From: Plectosphaerella cucumerina
Lineage: Eukaryota; Ascomycota; Sordariomycetes; Glomerellales; Plectosphaerellaceae
Direction: 5' to 3'
Length of the DNA stretch: 64,000 nucleotides
Assembly (NCBI GenBank): GCA_020746995.1
Contig: JAGPXD010000001.1
Span: forward strand, 2,976,001-3,040,000
This document shows, piece by piece, positions 54,960 through 64,000 of this stretch; the stretch's first letter is position 1, and each line of letters opens with the position of its first letter. Made by a program: the position numbers and the translations under genes. Under the pieces are notes generated by a model, which had not been told where the DNA came from, made no database searches, and worked only from the letters and a program-made list of their open reading frames with translations.

Positions 54960-55984
54960 TGTTGCGATTGGATGAAAGAGAGACCTGGAAGTTCAACTGC
55001 TTGGTTGTATGGTTGTTTGGTCTGATCTCGAAGACAGACGTTGGAAGGTGTGAGCTCACTGGCCCCGCCAGCTTCTTGTAGACCTAGGAGTCAGGAGGTT
55101 GGAGGTCGAAGCAAGCTTTGAGCCACGAGTCGGTCGTGATTGGAAATGAGTGTGTGGTCGTAGCACTAACGGGGAGATAGGCAGCGTGAGAGCGGCAGCA
55201 GCCGTACGGGTTGCATTGTAGCGGCGATTCATGATATCGTCCATCGGGGCAGTTGACGCGGTCTCTTTTCCCCGCAAACCCCGGCAGATGTGGCCGCGGG
55301 GTTCGGGTCTGGGGATGCTCAGGGGTAAAATCAGGGGTCAACATGAAGCATCCTGGTGGATTTATTCAGGGGGCATCTCCCGCCTGCATCGTCGCCATTT
55401 CCATCAATCTGGAGGAAGGGAAAGTTGGAGTACCAAGTTACCAGCAATGATGTCCCCTACCAGTGAAAATAGCATGAAATCAGTGATAGTCGCAGATCTT
55501 CTTGTTCGGGAAACAAATGTCAATTCTGCAACTTGCCTCAAGATACCAGATGAAGGGCCGTGAGCGCAGTGCATGTTCCTATGAAGCTCGTTCAGCCTTG
55601 CATCGGACATGTGAAGTTTCCGTCTGGTGTCGCGCTGTCTCCCAAGAATCTCATCACTGCCGGGCTGTGTCCCGCCTCGAACGCTGACGTCTCAATTGCT
55701 GACGCGCGCGGTGGGTGATCGGGGAGATTGGGCTTAACCCCGTAGCGCCCCCGGCGACCTCGACCGCCGACCTGGGGCTGAGAACCCTGGTCGCATGGTC
55801 GGTGAGAGGGGCATTGACGGGAACATCGACGTTCTGGCCACTTGTCGAACGGGTAATTGTAAGCTCCCGAGTCGCCGCGGCTGTTGTACTAATAGGAGCC
55901 CGATATTCAGGTCATCGTCTCAACTTCTAGGTCATCAACCTCATCAGATCTTCCCTCGCCACCATTCATCATCAACATCTCACC
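54960..55984. promoter_or_regulatory. Divergent promoter of MFS and oxygenase genes
   Basis: About 1 kb without coding signal. At 55720-55742 there is CGGGG, 13 bases, CCCCG, whose left part CGGGGAGATT matches the cluster motif imperfectly and whose right part TTAACCCCG lacks the central AG. It is weaker than the copies at the other cluster promoters. Confidence 0.4.
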
Positions 55985-57905
55985 ATGGCCGCCGCAACGC
56001 AGACAGCCCCTCAAGTCCCCTACAACAACTACTTCGTCCCGGAGGACGATCTGAAATATGTCCCCCCCTACCTTCGTGACGTTCCCGAGACGACGGAGGA
56101 AGTGAAGTGTGCCACTGGCGGCACATGGCCGACATGGCTAGAGGGTACCTTTCTTCGGTGAGTTGAGTTGGCATCAAGCTCAGAGCGAACCTCCCAAAAC
56201 TGACGCACCCAGTGTCGGCGCCGGACGCTTCACCGTGCCCTTGAGCGAAGATGGCTCCAGGCCCAACGCGGTACTGCAGCACTTCTTCGACGGCCTGGGC
56301 ATGTTGCACAAGTTTCGCATGACGGACGGCGAGGTGCACTACCAGAGCCGGTACACGGCCGAGGGCGTCGTTCGCAAAGCCAAGAAGAACGGCTATGTCT
56401 CGACCATCATGTTCGGCCTCAACGCCAACACCCCCCTCAAGGCGGCACAGGACCCATGCTCGGCTCTGCTGGGAGCGCAAGTGCGTCACAACTAAAACTT
56501 GATGTACGTCGCTAACAGAGAGACAGCAATCCATGTTCCTCCCCACTGGCTTCATTGGCCCCGATGAGATGAACCTCAACGTCGTTCCCCGTCGTGGCAT
56601 GCACTTGCCCCCTGACGCCAACCCCTATTCCCGGGGCGAAATTTCGGCCAACCCCGAGACGGAAGAGGTCCTTGTCCACACCGACTTCAACATGCTCCAG
56701 ACTTGTGATGCCAAGACACTCCAGCCTAAGCGGCTCCTCACCTATGCCCAGATCGACCCGCGCCTCGAGGGCTTCGGCATCTGCGCGCACCCGCCAAAGG
56801 ACCGCAAGCGTGGGCTCACCTTCAACTACATCATTAGCCCTGACGGCCAGACTCTTTCCATCTTTTCACTCGACATCCGCGCCAAGCCGGCCGCTGTTGT
56901 GTGGAAGACGCCTCTGCCATGCCGGCCGTGCTACGTGCACTCGCTTGCCATGACGGACAAGTATGTTGTCTTCATCAGAAATGTGAGTATCAGGTCGATA
57001 CCCCTCAAAAAGAAAATACTAACCAACAGCCCATCCACATGGATGTCAGCGACATGACGAGGCCTGTCATGGAGATGTTGACCGTTGAGCCCGACGCTCC
57101 CACCCAGTTCTTCGTTCTCGACAAGTTCACCGGCGAGCAGTAAGTGTTAAACAATATATTTCCAACTTCACCAACTGACCTCCTCAGCGTCGCGACGTAT
57201 GAGCAAAAGGAAGGCTTCATGTTCTTTCACTCGGTCAATGCCTATGACTACACCGACCCCGTCAGCGGCCGCACAAACATCCACGTCGACCTGTGCAGCT
57301 ACAAGGACGACTACATCCCATACCGGGAGTACAACTTCAGCAACATCGTCGACCCGGCACGGCCTTACCAGGACGGAACCCTGACGAGGTACGAACTTTC
57401 AAGTGTCGACAACACCTCACCCTCGGAAATAGGCCGCGTCACGGTTGCAGCCGTCATCCCTGGCATGGCTTCTGAGCTTCCACGCATCGCCAAGAGCGCC
57501 TCGGCCGTTCCAGGCTACCGCTACGTCTACTGCACTTCGGGGAATGGCGGCGCGGCCCCTGGCACGGCTGTGCCTATCGGTCGACTTGGAAGCGGACTGA
57601 AGGTCGTGCAGGCCGCTTTCTTCGGGAGCTTGGCCAAGTCGGACTGGAAGACGGGCACCTTCAAGACGTGGCAGCCGCAAGATGGCGAGAGCTGTCCATG
57701 CGAGCCTGTGTTTGTGCAGCGCCCTGGGGCCACGGAGGAGGACGATGGCGTTGTGCTGACAATTGTGATTGACCGTGAGGGCACGCGGAGTATTCTGGTT
57801 GCGCTGGACGGGGCGAGCTTCGAGGAGGTCGCAAGGGCTTATCTTCCGCAGGTGTATGCGCTGGGACCGCATGGGTCGTTTGTTGAGGGTGCTTTCGGGG
57901 TGTAG
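55985..57905 (+). CDS. Carotenoid/stilbene-cleavage oxygenase (RPE65/lignostilbene dioxygenase family)
   Basis: Exons 55985-56157, 56213-56480, 56527-56982, 57030-57139 and 57188-57905 give 574 residues. Non-haem Fe(II) seven-bladed propeller enzyme. All four metal histidines are visible in family context: His about 235 (CAHPPKD), 285 (YVHSLAMTDKY), 350 (FMFFHSVNAYD) and 564 (PHGSFVEG). The substrate-channel segment is LQHFFDGLGMLHKFR. Fungal relatives include apocarotenoid cleavers and CAO-1-like stilbene cleavers. No opsin or phytoene-pathway gene is nearby, whereas aromatic-acid catabolic genes are, so stilbene or arylpropene cleavage to an aromatic aldehyde is favoured. No signal peptide. 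Family sure, substrate inferred. Confidence 0.88.
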
Positions 57906-57988
57906 ACAGTGCGAGAAGGGGGGCGCAAATTCGGGGTTTCAGGGGTTCGAAAAAATGACCACCTATCCATCACACTCGCCGACACAGT

Positions 57989-58029
<41 letters not shown>

Positions 58030-58747
58030 CCTAAGCACTTGTGACCCGGCAGGTTGAATCTGATATTTTCAGCTTTTCAATCAAGTGTGTTCTTAATGCA
58101 TGCATTGCCAACATGAATCTTCAGCTTGGGGTGGTTCCTCGTCGGGGCATCCTCTTGTCAAATTATTTTCCCCTTGCTTCTGTCAGGCCCCAGCGGATAT
58201 GCTCAAAGAACATCGTGACAAAACACACCATGTTGCGCCTTTGTTTCCCGCTTGATGCCTTCAAGGCACGGCCCGCAGGATTTTCAGAAAGATTCATTGT
58301 TCTAGAACAGTCCGGCAGAACTGCTTCCATGCCCACTGCGGATGTATCACAAAACTTGGCCCCCGGCCGTTACTTCTGTTCGCCGGCCGAGAGAGAAGAT
58401 CCGAATCACATGGCCGATGATTCCATTCCGTTATGCTTAGCTCCTTCCCCGTGCTGGTTGCGATCCTCACGGCCTCGAAAATCCGCACACAACATGCGTC
58501 TCATCGTGAGTGCCTTCCGCAGTCAAATAGGGCATCACCTCCGCCGAGACACCACCCACTGAGAAAGCCCTCACCCACACAAATCACATCTCGACGACTA
58601 AGCAACCAAGCTTTGTCCTCAACCAGAGTTTTCTGTCATATTTTGGTCACTCCTTCGCCCTCACAACCCCTTCCAGACAAATCTCGTCACTTCTCAGACC
58701 CGGGTCCCGCCACTCAGCCAGTTTCTTTCCCGCACCCTGAGTATAAG
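57906..58747. other. Intergenic region
   Basis: Contains a (TC)n microsatellite just after the oxygenase stop and the leader of the tail-anchored protein gene. The latter's frame stays open upstream to 58433, but the residues there are low in acidic character and unlike the rest, so they are treated as leader. Confidence 0.4.
57991..58027 (+). repeat. (TC)n microsatellite
   Basis: Thirty-seven uninterrupted bases of alternating TC, in the 3' flank of the oxygenase gene. Likely polymorphic. Confidence 0.95.
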
Positions 58748-60229
58748 ATGGACGCCTCTGAGGATGATTCCACCATTCTGGCGTGGCTCGACAACATCGA
58801 CCCGTCAGCGGACCCTGACGGACCGCTCATCTCCAACCTCGCACCCCAAGAGCCTGGAGCGGACAATACCGGCCGCCTTCGCGGAGCTCCAGCTCCCTAC
58901 CCACCTCTCGACACCACTGTCTCCGACTCGATCGAAGAGCTCACCGTACGCAGGGGCATGGAGTCCCCTCCGGCGCTGAAGCTCAACGAGATCCGCCGCA
59001 GCTTCAAGCCCGTCATCACCATCCCCAACCAGTCGTCTTCCGAGAGCCTCCCAGTCGGAGCTTCTGCCGGCAACGCCCCTTCGCCAAACAATGACACTGC
59101 TCCCTCTGGAGGCGCTGCTCTCAACTGCCGCGAGATCCGCCCTGACGACTTCCTCCGCGACCCTCGACAAACCTTTGCCCCTCGCACCGAGGCCCAGAAC
59201 CAGGCCCGTCGAGAGCGCTTCATCACCCAGATGCACCTCGAGGTCGACGAGAACGTCACCGACGTCGACACCCTCCACGCCTTCATGCGCCACTCCCTCC
59301 TCGCCATCCCTCCTCGTAGCAAGTATCACGAGTGCAAGTGCCCCGGCGGCGCCACCATCTCCATCATGGACCGCTCGGCCGCCAACGACGAGACCCCCAT
59401 CCCCGACGAGGACGAAGTCCCCGGCAACGGCACCGAGAGCAACCGCAGCGACCGCTTCGCCCTCACAGACGACGAGGAAGATGAGCCTGTCGGTAGAACC
59501 GGTCGTCCCATCTCTCGCGGCGTCGAAGTCCAGCCCATCCACCCGGACAGCGGCCTTGCCATCCTTACTCACATCATGGCCCAAGGACAGACCGACACGC
59601 TTCTCGAGGATCTGGAGGACCAGACTCCCTTCAAGTACACCATGTATTCTATCCATTCACAAACCGGTACGTCTGAACGCATGACGGGCTACATCCCCAT
59701 CTGGATGGAGGGCGTCAGCCCGAGCGACTCGCCTTGGAACAGCCCTCTGAGCGGAAGCCCCCTTTTGCGACCATGGACTGACTATGAGCAGGTTCCGATC
59801 TTCTCGGAGAGAACCCCGCCGGCTGGATCTGATCCGGCTCCCGACGCTGGATCTGAGCGCGACCTGGGTGATGGTTTGACCGGAGAGGAATACGAGATGG
59901 ACGAGTTGGACCTAGGAGATGCTACGCTGGGTTCGCAGATGGATGGCGGTTCGGAGAATGCGCCAAGGCCGGGGATCAAGTCCCGCTTCACTGAGGATCT
60001 GCCCGAGTCGAACCCGAACTACCGCCATTCCACCGACGACGACACTAGGCCTTTGGTTGAAGAGACTGCTCTACGATGCGATATGGAACAAGGTGTTGGC
60101 CATAGAGGAGGAGAGAAAACAGGATACAGTGGCCTCAGAACCTCTGTTCTTGTTGTGATTGCGCTGGCTCTGATGGCATGCGTCGTTCTCTTGGTCTTCA
60201 TCGCGGTTCGGATGACGAATGGTTTCTAG
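58748..60229 (+). CDS. Acidic tail-anchored membrane protein, function unknown
   Basis: Single exon, 493 residues from the Met in MDASEDDSTILAWLDNIDPS. The body is long, acidic and mostly disordered, rich in Pro/Ser/Asp/Glu (DDEEDEPVGRTGRP, EYEMDELDLGDATLG). One ordered patch is RRERFITQMHLEVDENVTDV and LHAFMRHSLLAIPPRSKYHE, with CKCPGG after it. At the end, SVLVVIALALMACVVLLVFI is a single membrane helix five residues from the C-terminus, so the protein is a tail-anchored type with a cytosolic body. I do not recognise the family. The start is chosen because acidic, Pro-rich composition begins there; the upstream open frame to 58433 looks non-coding. Confidence 0.7.
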   Translation: MDASEDDSTILAWLDNIDPSADPDGPLISNLAPQEPGADNTGRLRGAPAPYPPLDTTVSDSIEELTVRRGMESPPALKLNEIRRSFKPVITIPNQSSSESLPVGASAGNAPSPNNDTAPSGGAALNCREIRPDDFLRDPRQTFAPRTEAQNQARRERFITQMHLEVDENVTDVDTLHAFMRHSLLAIPPRSKYHECKCPGGATISIMDRSAANDETPIPDEDEVPGNGTESNRSDRFALTDDEEDEPVGRTGRPISRGVEVQPIHPDSGLAILTHIMAQGQTDTLLEDLEDQTPFKYTMYSIHSQTGTSERMTGYIPIWMEGVSPSDSPWNSPLSGSPLLRPWTDYEQVPIFSERTPPAGSDPAPDAGSERDLGDGLTGEEYEMDELDLGDATLGSQMDGGSENAPRPGIKSRFTEDLPESNPNYRHSTDDDTRPLVEETALRCDMEQGVGHRGGEKTGYSGLRTSVLVVIALALMACVVLLVFIAVRMTNGF

Positions 60230-60384
60230 ATTCAGGCCAACCAACTCCATGCTGGTTTCATGGAGCTCAATATTTGCTGCTGGGGTTATGGGGATCGGAA
60301 ATAAGAAACAAATCATGGGAATAAGATTATCTGGCTTGCTTGACATGAAGTGATGATGTGATATTGAGATGGAGACATGCCGTT

Positions 60385-61971
60385 CTAGGCACTGCCAGAC
60401 GACTTCTCGCGTACGACTCGAAACCCTGAGATGCCGTCGTTGGCCAGCTGAGCCACCAATCCGTGTTCCCAGTCGATGTATCCCTGCATGGCCTCAACGG
60501 CGTTTTCGGTACCCTCGTATGGGCGTTTGTACACGTCGATGGGCTCCGAGAGCCACCGTGTCTCGGTCTCCATCGGCTGTTCTCCCACTATCCAGGCTGC
60601 AGTGCCTCCAACGAGATAGAGGATGTCCCTGTTGATCTCCTGCCGCGCATTTTCGACGTTGGCCAAGGCAACTTGGCCATCTGGCGATGTGAGTACGATA
60701 GGGCCGGCGCCTGGAACACGGCCGAGGTCTCGCACCAGCTCAGGCCCGGAGGCGAACCAAGCTCCGGGGATGTGTCCTTTCTGATACGCTGGACTTCGGG
60801 CGAGGTCGACGATGGTCATGTCGCTAGCAGCCATCAACGCCTGGACGTCGATGCTAGCCGACGAATGTGGGATTCCTTTGATCTTTCGAGCCGGAATGAG
60901 ATCGTCCGGCACCGAGATGTCCTCTCGCAAAACGCTGACATCCCAGCCGAGCTGTAGGAGCCAGCTGGCCGTCATGAGACCCCTGACACCACCGGTATCG
61001 TAAAGAACGATTCGAGCACCCCGAACGCCAACCCATTCGTCTGTTGCTTGGACAAGCTGGCCGCCAGGAGCAGAGACAAAACCAGCAGGGTGGCCTTGGG
61101 CGTACTCAGTCGGGTCTCGGACATCCAGGAAGTAGGTGGTCCTCTCTTCGACAGAAGCTGCGAAGTGCCGCAGCTGTTCACCGTCGATGACCGGCACGCC
61201 AACATGCTCTGCCCATTCCTTGGCATGTTTCTGAGCCTTTTGCAGCGCCTCCGTCGATGGAGGCCTGATTCGCAAGTCCCGTCCCGTATCCAGCTTGAAT
61301 CCAGCAAGCGTCCAGCCGATGGTCCCGTTCTCGAGGGCAACCACCCTATTCGGAATCCCGGCGTTGACAAGCGACTGTGTACCAACAATACTGCGCGTCC
61401 GACCGGCGCAGTGAACAATGACAGTCGTGCTCGGATCCGGTGCCGCATCGAACACCCGGTACAGGAGCTCGCCACCTGGACAGCTTTGCCCTTTCGGGAT
61501 GCTCATCGTGTTGTACTCCTCGAACCTCCTCGCATCCAGGACGACAACATTTCGGTCACTTTCCAGGACCTCTTTGACCTCGGGGGCGCGCAAGAAGGGC
61601 GTCTTGCGGATGGCCTCGACCAGCTCGCCAAACGCCTTGGAGGGCACGTTGACGTCCCGGAAGAGCTCGCCCACCTTCTCATAGCCGGACAGGCCGCCTT
61701 CCAGGATGTAGACTTCGCGGTAGCCCAAGGCGCTTGTGAGCACTGCAGCACGCTCAACGTACCCCTCGCCGTCATCGTAGACGACGACTGGGGCACCCAA
61801 GCGTGGGATGAGGACGGGAAGTCTGACTTGGACCTCGCTGACAGGAACGCTGAGGGCAAAGAATGGGTGTGATTCGGCGTAGGGGCCTTCTTCGCGGACA
61901 TCGACGAGGGCGATTTCGCGACCGTCTAGCCAGTGCTGGCGAAGTTGGCGAGGAGTGATTGTTTTGGCCAT
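60385..61971 (-). CDS. Four-domain rhodanese-like sulfurtransferase, intronless
   Basis: 528 residues in one exon. Four tandem rhodanese domains, each recognisable by its active-loop segment: VVVYDDGEGYVERAAVL (about 60-76), VIVHCAGRTRSIVG (about 185), IVLYDTGGVRGLMTASWL (about 320) and IVLTSPDGQVALANVE (about 430). Only domain 2 keeps the catalytic cysteine (CAGRTRS); the others have Asp or Ser there. Each domain also has its LVDVRE-, VLDARR-, FLDVRD- or IVDLAR-type entry and, where seen, a GHPAGF or GHIPGA turn. Proteins of this build are chiefly bacterial, often linked to cysteine or thiol oxidation. Absence of introns among intron-rich neighbours suggests bacterial origin. No targeting signal. 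Confidence 0.88.
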   Translation of the reverse strand: MAKTITPRQLRQHWLDGREIALVDVREEGPYAESHPFFALSVPVSEVQVRLPVLIPRLGAPVVVYDDGEGYVERAAVLTSALGYREVYILEGGLSGYEKVGELFRDVNVPSKAFGELVEAIRKTPFLRAPEVKEVLESDRNVVVLDARRFEEYNTMSIPKGQSCPGGELLYRVFDAAPDPSTTVIVHCAGRTRSIVGTQSLVNAGIPNRVVALENGTIGWTLAGFKLDTGRDLRIRPPSTEALQKAQKHAKEWAEHVGVPVIDGEQLRHFAASVEERTTYFLDVRDPTEYAQGHPAGFVSAPGGQLVQATDEWVGVRGARIVLYDTGGVRGLMTASWLLQLGWDVSVLREDISVPDDLIPARKIKGIPHSSASIDVQALMAASDMTIVDLARSPAYQKGHIPGAWFASGPELVRDLGRVPGAGPIVLTSPDGQVALANVENARQEINRDILYLVGGTAAWIVGEQPMETETRWLSEPIDVYKRPYEGTENAVEAMQGYIDWEHGLVAQLANDGISGFRVVREKSSGSA

Positions 61972-62473
61972 TCTTCCAGGATGTGGTCGTCAGCGAGAAT
62001 GGTGTTTGTGGCCTGCAAGCTCAAAGAGCCATGTACAGTGGGATTGGAAGTCAACTGGAAGCGCCCTGACTGCACTCAGAGAGAGTCCTGTCCTGACTGA
62101 TGAGGCAGCCGTAACCGTAGCCGCCCGGCGCAACCCCCGCAGTCGGACCATTTCCCCTCCTCTCCGGATTCGTCCGACTCCGGCACGGAGCTTTACGCCG
62201 ACCAGCTCCACACCACTCCATCGCCCCCACGCGGACTCGTCACTGGACACTGGCGTTTCCCCTTTTCAGGATGTTGTTTTCCGGCGACGCGGAGCGTGCG
62301 GAGCGGACCATTTCGCGCGCAGTAAAAGAAACTGGGGAGCTAGTACTATCCCGAGCGATAATCTTGTTGTCAAGACATTTCATCGGTGTCACTCAACACT
62401 ATGTCTGCCGGCGAGGGAGAGAAAGCAACCCGTCTCTATATACTTGATCGACGCACAGACCTGACCACATGTG
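61972..62473. other. Intergenic region
   Basis: Promoter of the rhodanese gene and the 3' region of the P450 gene. No coding signal. Confidence 0.4.
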
Positions 62474-64000
62474 CTATATGTACCTGTCTTCACATCGTTT
62501 CTCAAACCCCTCGCGGACGGACACCTTGATCTTGATACCATCCATGAGCCCCGACGTGCCTTTCCGTATCTGTTCAAATCATGTTAGCCAAAGACAACCT
62601 CTGAGTTGTCAGCTTCGGATGCTAGATACGTACCCCCCACGGCTCCGTCTCGGAAATGTGCCTCCCCTTGGCATCAACTAAGGGCTTCCCGTCCTCGCCC
62701 GACGTCGCGGCTCCGACGTCCACCTTGGCAAAGTCGTACTGCCGGATTAGTAGCGCCAGGATTATACGGCCCTCGATCAGGCTCAGCTCTTGGCCGATGC
62801 AGTTGCGCGGGCCCCGCTCGAACGGCCGAAAAGACGACGCCGGCACCTCGGTGGCCCGGGCCTCGCGGGTCACGCGGCGCTCCTCGTCTGTCCGGGCTCT
62901 CGCCATGGCGGCCTGGGCTTGCTCGTCGGTCACCCACCTCTCGGGGACGAAATCCCACGTCGTGGGTCCGTAGACCTCCTCGTCTAGCATGATGAGGTCG
63001 TGACAGAGGAAGACGGTCACGCCGTCGAGGCACAGCATTCTCCCATCGCGGAGGGTGATGTTGAACCCAGAGCCGCGAGGGATGTAGCGGCCCGTGCCGG
63101 CGGTCGTGTGGCGCCGGAGTGTCTCGCGGAAGACTGCGGCCGTGTATGGCAGAGCACGAAAGATATCGTCGGCGTGTGTGTTAAAAGCCCGGAGGACGGA
63201 GAGGGGGTCCGGGTCCGTGCCGAGGGCGGCGTCGACCTCGGCGCGGACAGCCTCAAGCACGCGCGGGTGGCGGGAGATCTCAAAGACGGCCCACTGGAGG
63301 ATTTTACTCGTAGTATCGTGGCCGGCAAAGAGGAATGACTTGATCTGATCGGCCGTCTCGTCGATAATGTCGGGGGTAAGCTCGTCGAGATCATGGAAGC
63401 TCAGGCCCAGAACATCGCGACCAGCCTCGCCCCCGGCCTTTAACTTGCGGAACTCCTCGACGACGTGGTCGTGGAGGTATCCATCGACCTTTCGCTGCAG
63501 GCCGCGGCGACGCCAGCGCACGTGAGGCTCGGCCCACCAGGGCAAGGTGCCCGAGTGGTGACTATATGTCTTTAGGAGCTGAACGTACGTCGACACGATG
63601 GGGTGCTGCTCCTCGGGAGTGCCCTGCGCGCGGAACTCGATGCCGGCGGCGACGGCACCGATGATGTCAAAGGTCAGATCAATGAAGAGCGGGCCAAGGG
63701 TGCAGACTTCACCGGTGCGGGCCGAGTCGTCCAGCTTGGCGAGGAGGTCCTTGCACTTGTCAGTGATAACGGGCATGAGCGAGAGGAGATGCTGAGGGGC
63801 GAAGCCGGGGTTGAAGCGCCGGCGGAGGTCCTTCCACTCGTGGCCCTGCAGAGTCAGTCAAAGAAGGCTCCAATGAGGAGAGGTAAACAGGCGTACATTG
63901 ACCTTGATGATGGAGTGCTTGCCCACCAGAGGCTCGAGGTAGTCGAGCATGTACTTCTTTGGGGCACCGTACGGCATCAGCTTGGACTGCCGCGAGATCT
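62474..64000 (-). CDS. Cytochrome P450 (5' end outside window)
   Basis: Haem monooxygenase. Visible exons are 64000-63897 (SRQSKLMPYGAPKKYMLDYL...), 63845-62634 and 62569-62474. The I-helix is SFLFAGHDTTSKIL, the ExxR motif is FRETLRRHTT, the PERF-like segment is FVPERWVTD, and the haem loop is FRPFERGPRNCIGQ with the ligand Cys. The last splice replaces the read-through end WGVRI with WGIRKGTSGLMDGIKIKVSV and a 32-residue final exon, giving the normal P450 C-terminal strand. The N-terminal anchor and first helices are beyond the window. Substrate unknown; it lies about 4.5 kb beyond the aromatic cluster and need not belong to it. Confidence 0.9.

Noticed and set aside
58805..59656. 283-residue open frame on the minus strand
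   Set aside because: Shadow of the acidic tail-anchored protein gene; no motif of its own.
1..64000. Transposons, insertion sequences or CRISPR arrays
   Set aside because: No transposase or reverse transcriptase motifs, terminal repeats or regularly spaced direct repeats were seen on either strand.

Overview
This window is nuclear DNA of a filamentous ascomycete (Pezizomycotina, most likely a Sordariomycete). Genes are single transcription units on both strands. Introns are short (about 45-80 bases) with GTRNGT donors, CTGAC or TACTAAC branch sites and CAG/TAG acceptors. The proteins are typical of such fungi: Zn2Cys6 regulators, S10 carboxypeptidases, a GPI-anchored protein, a LaeA-like methyltransferase and small secreted proteins. 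There are no operons, CRISPR arrays, insertion sequences or recognisable tRNA genes. All exon joins were inferred by eye from reading frame, splice signals and family motifs.

Layout. 0-9 kb: a partial ACC-synthase-like aminotransferase, a Zn2Cys6 regulator, and two divergently transcribed S10 serine carboxypeptidases. 9-19.5 kb: a patch of decay. An ABC-C transporter has an in-frame stop and a frameshift, a CapA/PGA_cap-like gene has a stop, a small deletion and a frameshift, and an OPT transporter has no intact 5' end. An intact RidA gene lies among them. 19.7-31.5 kb: secreted and surface proteins. These are a trypsin-like protease, an unknown 167-residue exported protein, an 87-residue cysteine-rich secreted protein, a 1380-residue SGNH hydrolase with FG-GAP/VCBS-type repeats, a second Rid-like protein and a GPI-anchored protein. 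32-42.5 kb: a multi-span membrane protein, a probable GT91-like mannosyltransferase, a PhoD-type alkaline phosphatase, a LaeA-like methyltransferase and an unknown protein.

43.1-57.9 kb is the most coherent unit. It reads as an aromatic catabolic cluster: FAH-family hydrolase, aldehyde dehydrogenase, salicylate-hydroxylase-like flavoprotein monooxygenase, Zn2Cys6 regulator, gentisate 1,2-dioxygenase, MFS transporter and carotenoid/stilbene-cleavage oxygenase. Inferred flow: the oxygenase splits an aryl alkene to an aromatic aldehyde, the dehydrogenase makes the acid, the monooxygenase makes a gentisate-type diphenol, the dioxygenase opens the ring, and the FAH-family enzyme cleaves the acylpyruvate. 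A motif close to CGGGGAGTTAA, containing the CGG triplet favoured by Zn2Cys6 proteins, recurs in three of the cluster's promoter regions, in two of them as perfect inverted repeats. This motif and the cluster are the best candidates here for something undescribed.

58-64 kb: a tail-anchored acidic protein, an intronless four-rhodanese-domain protein of bacterial style, and a partial cytochrome P450.
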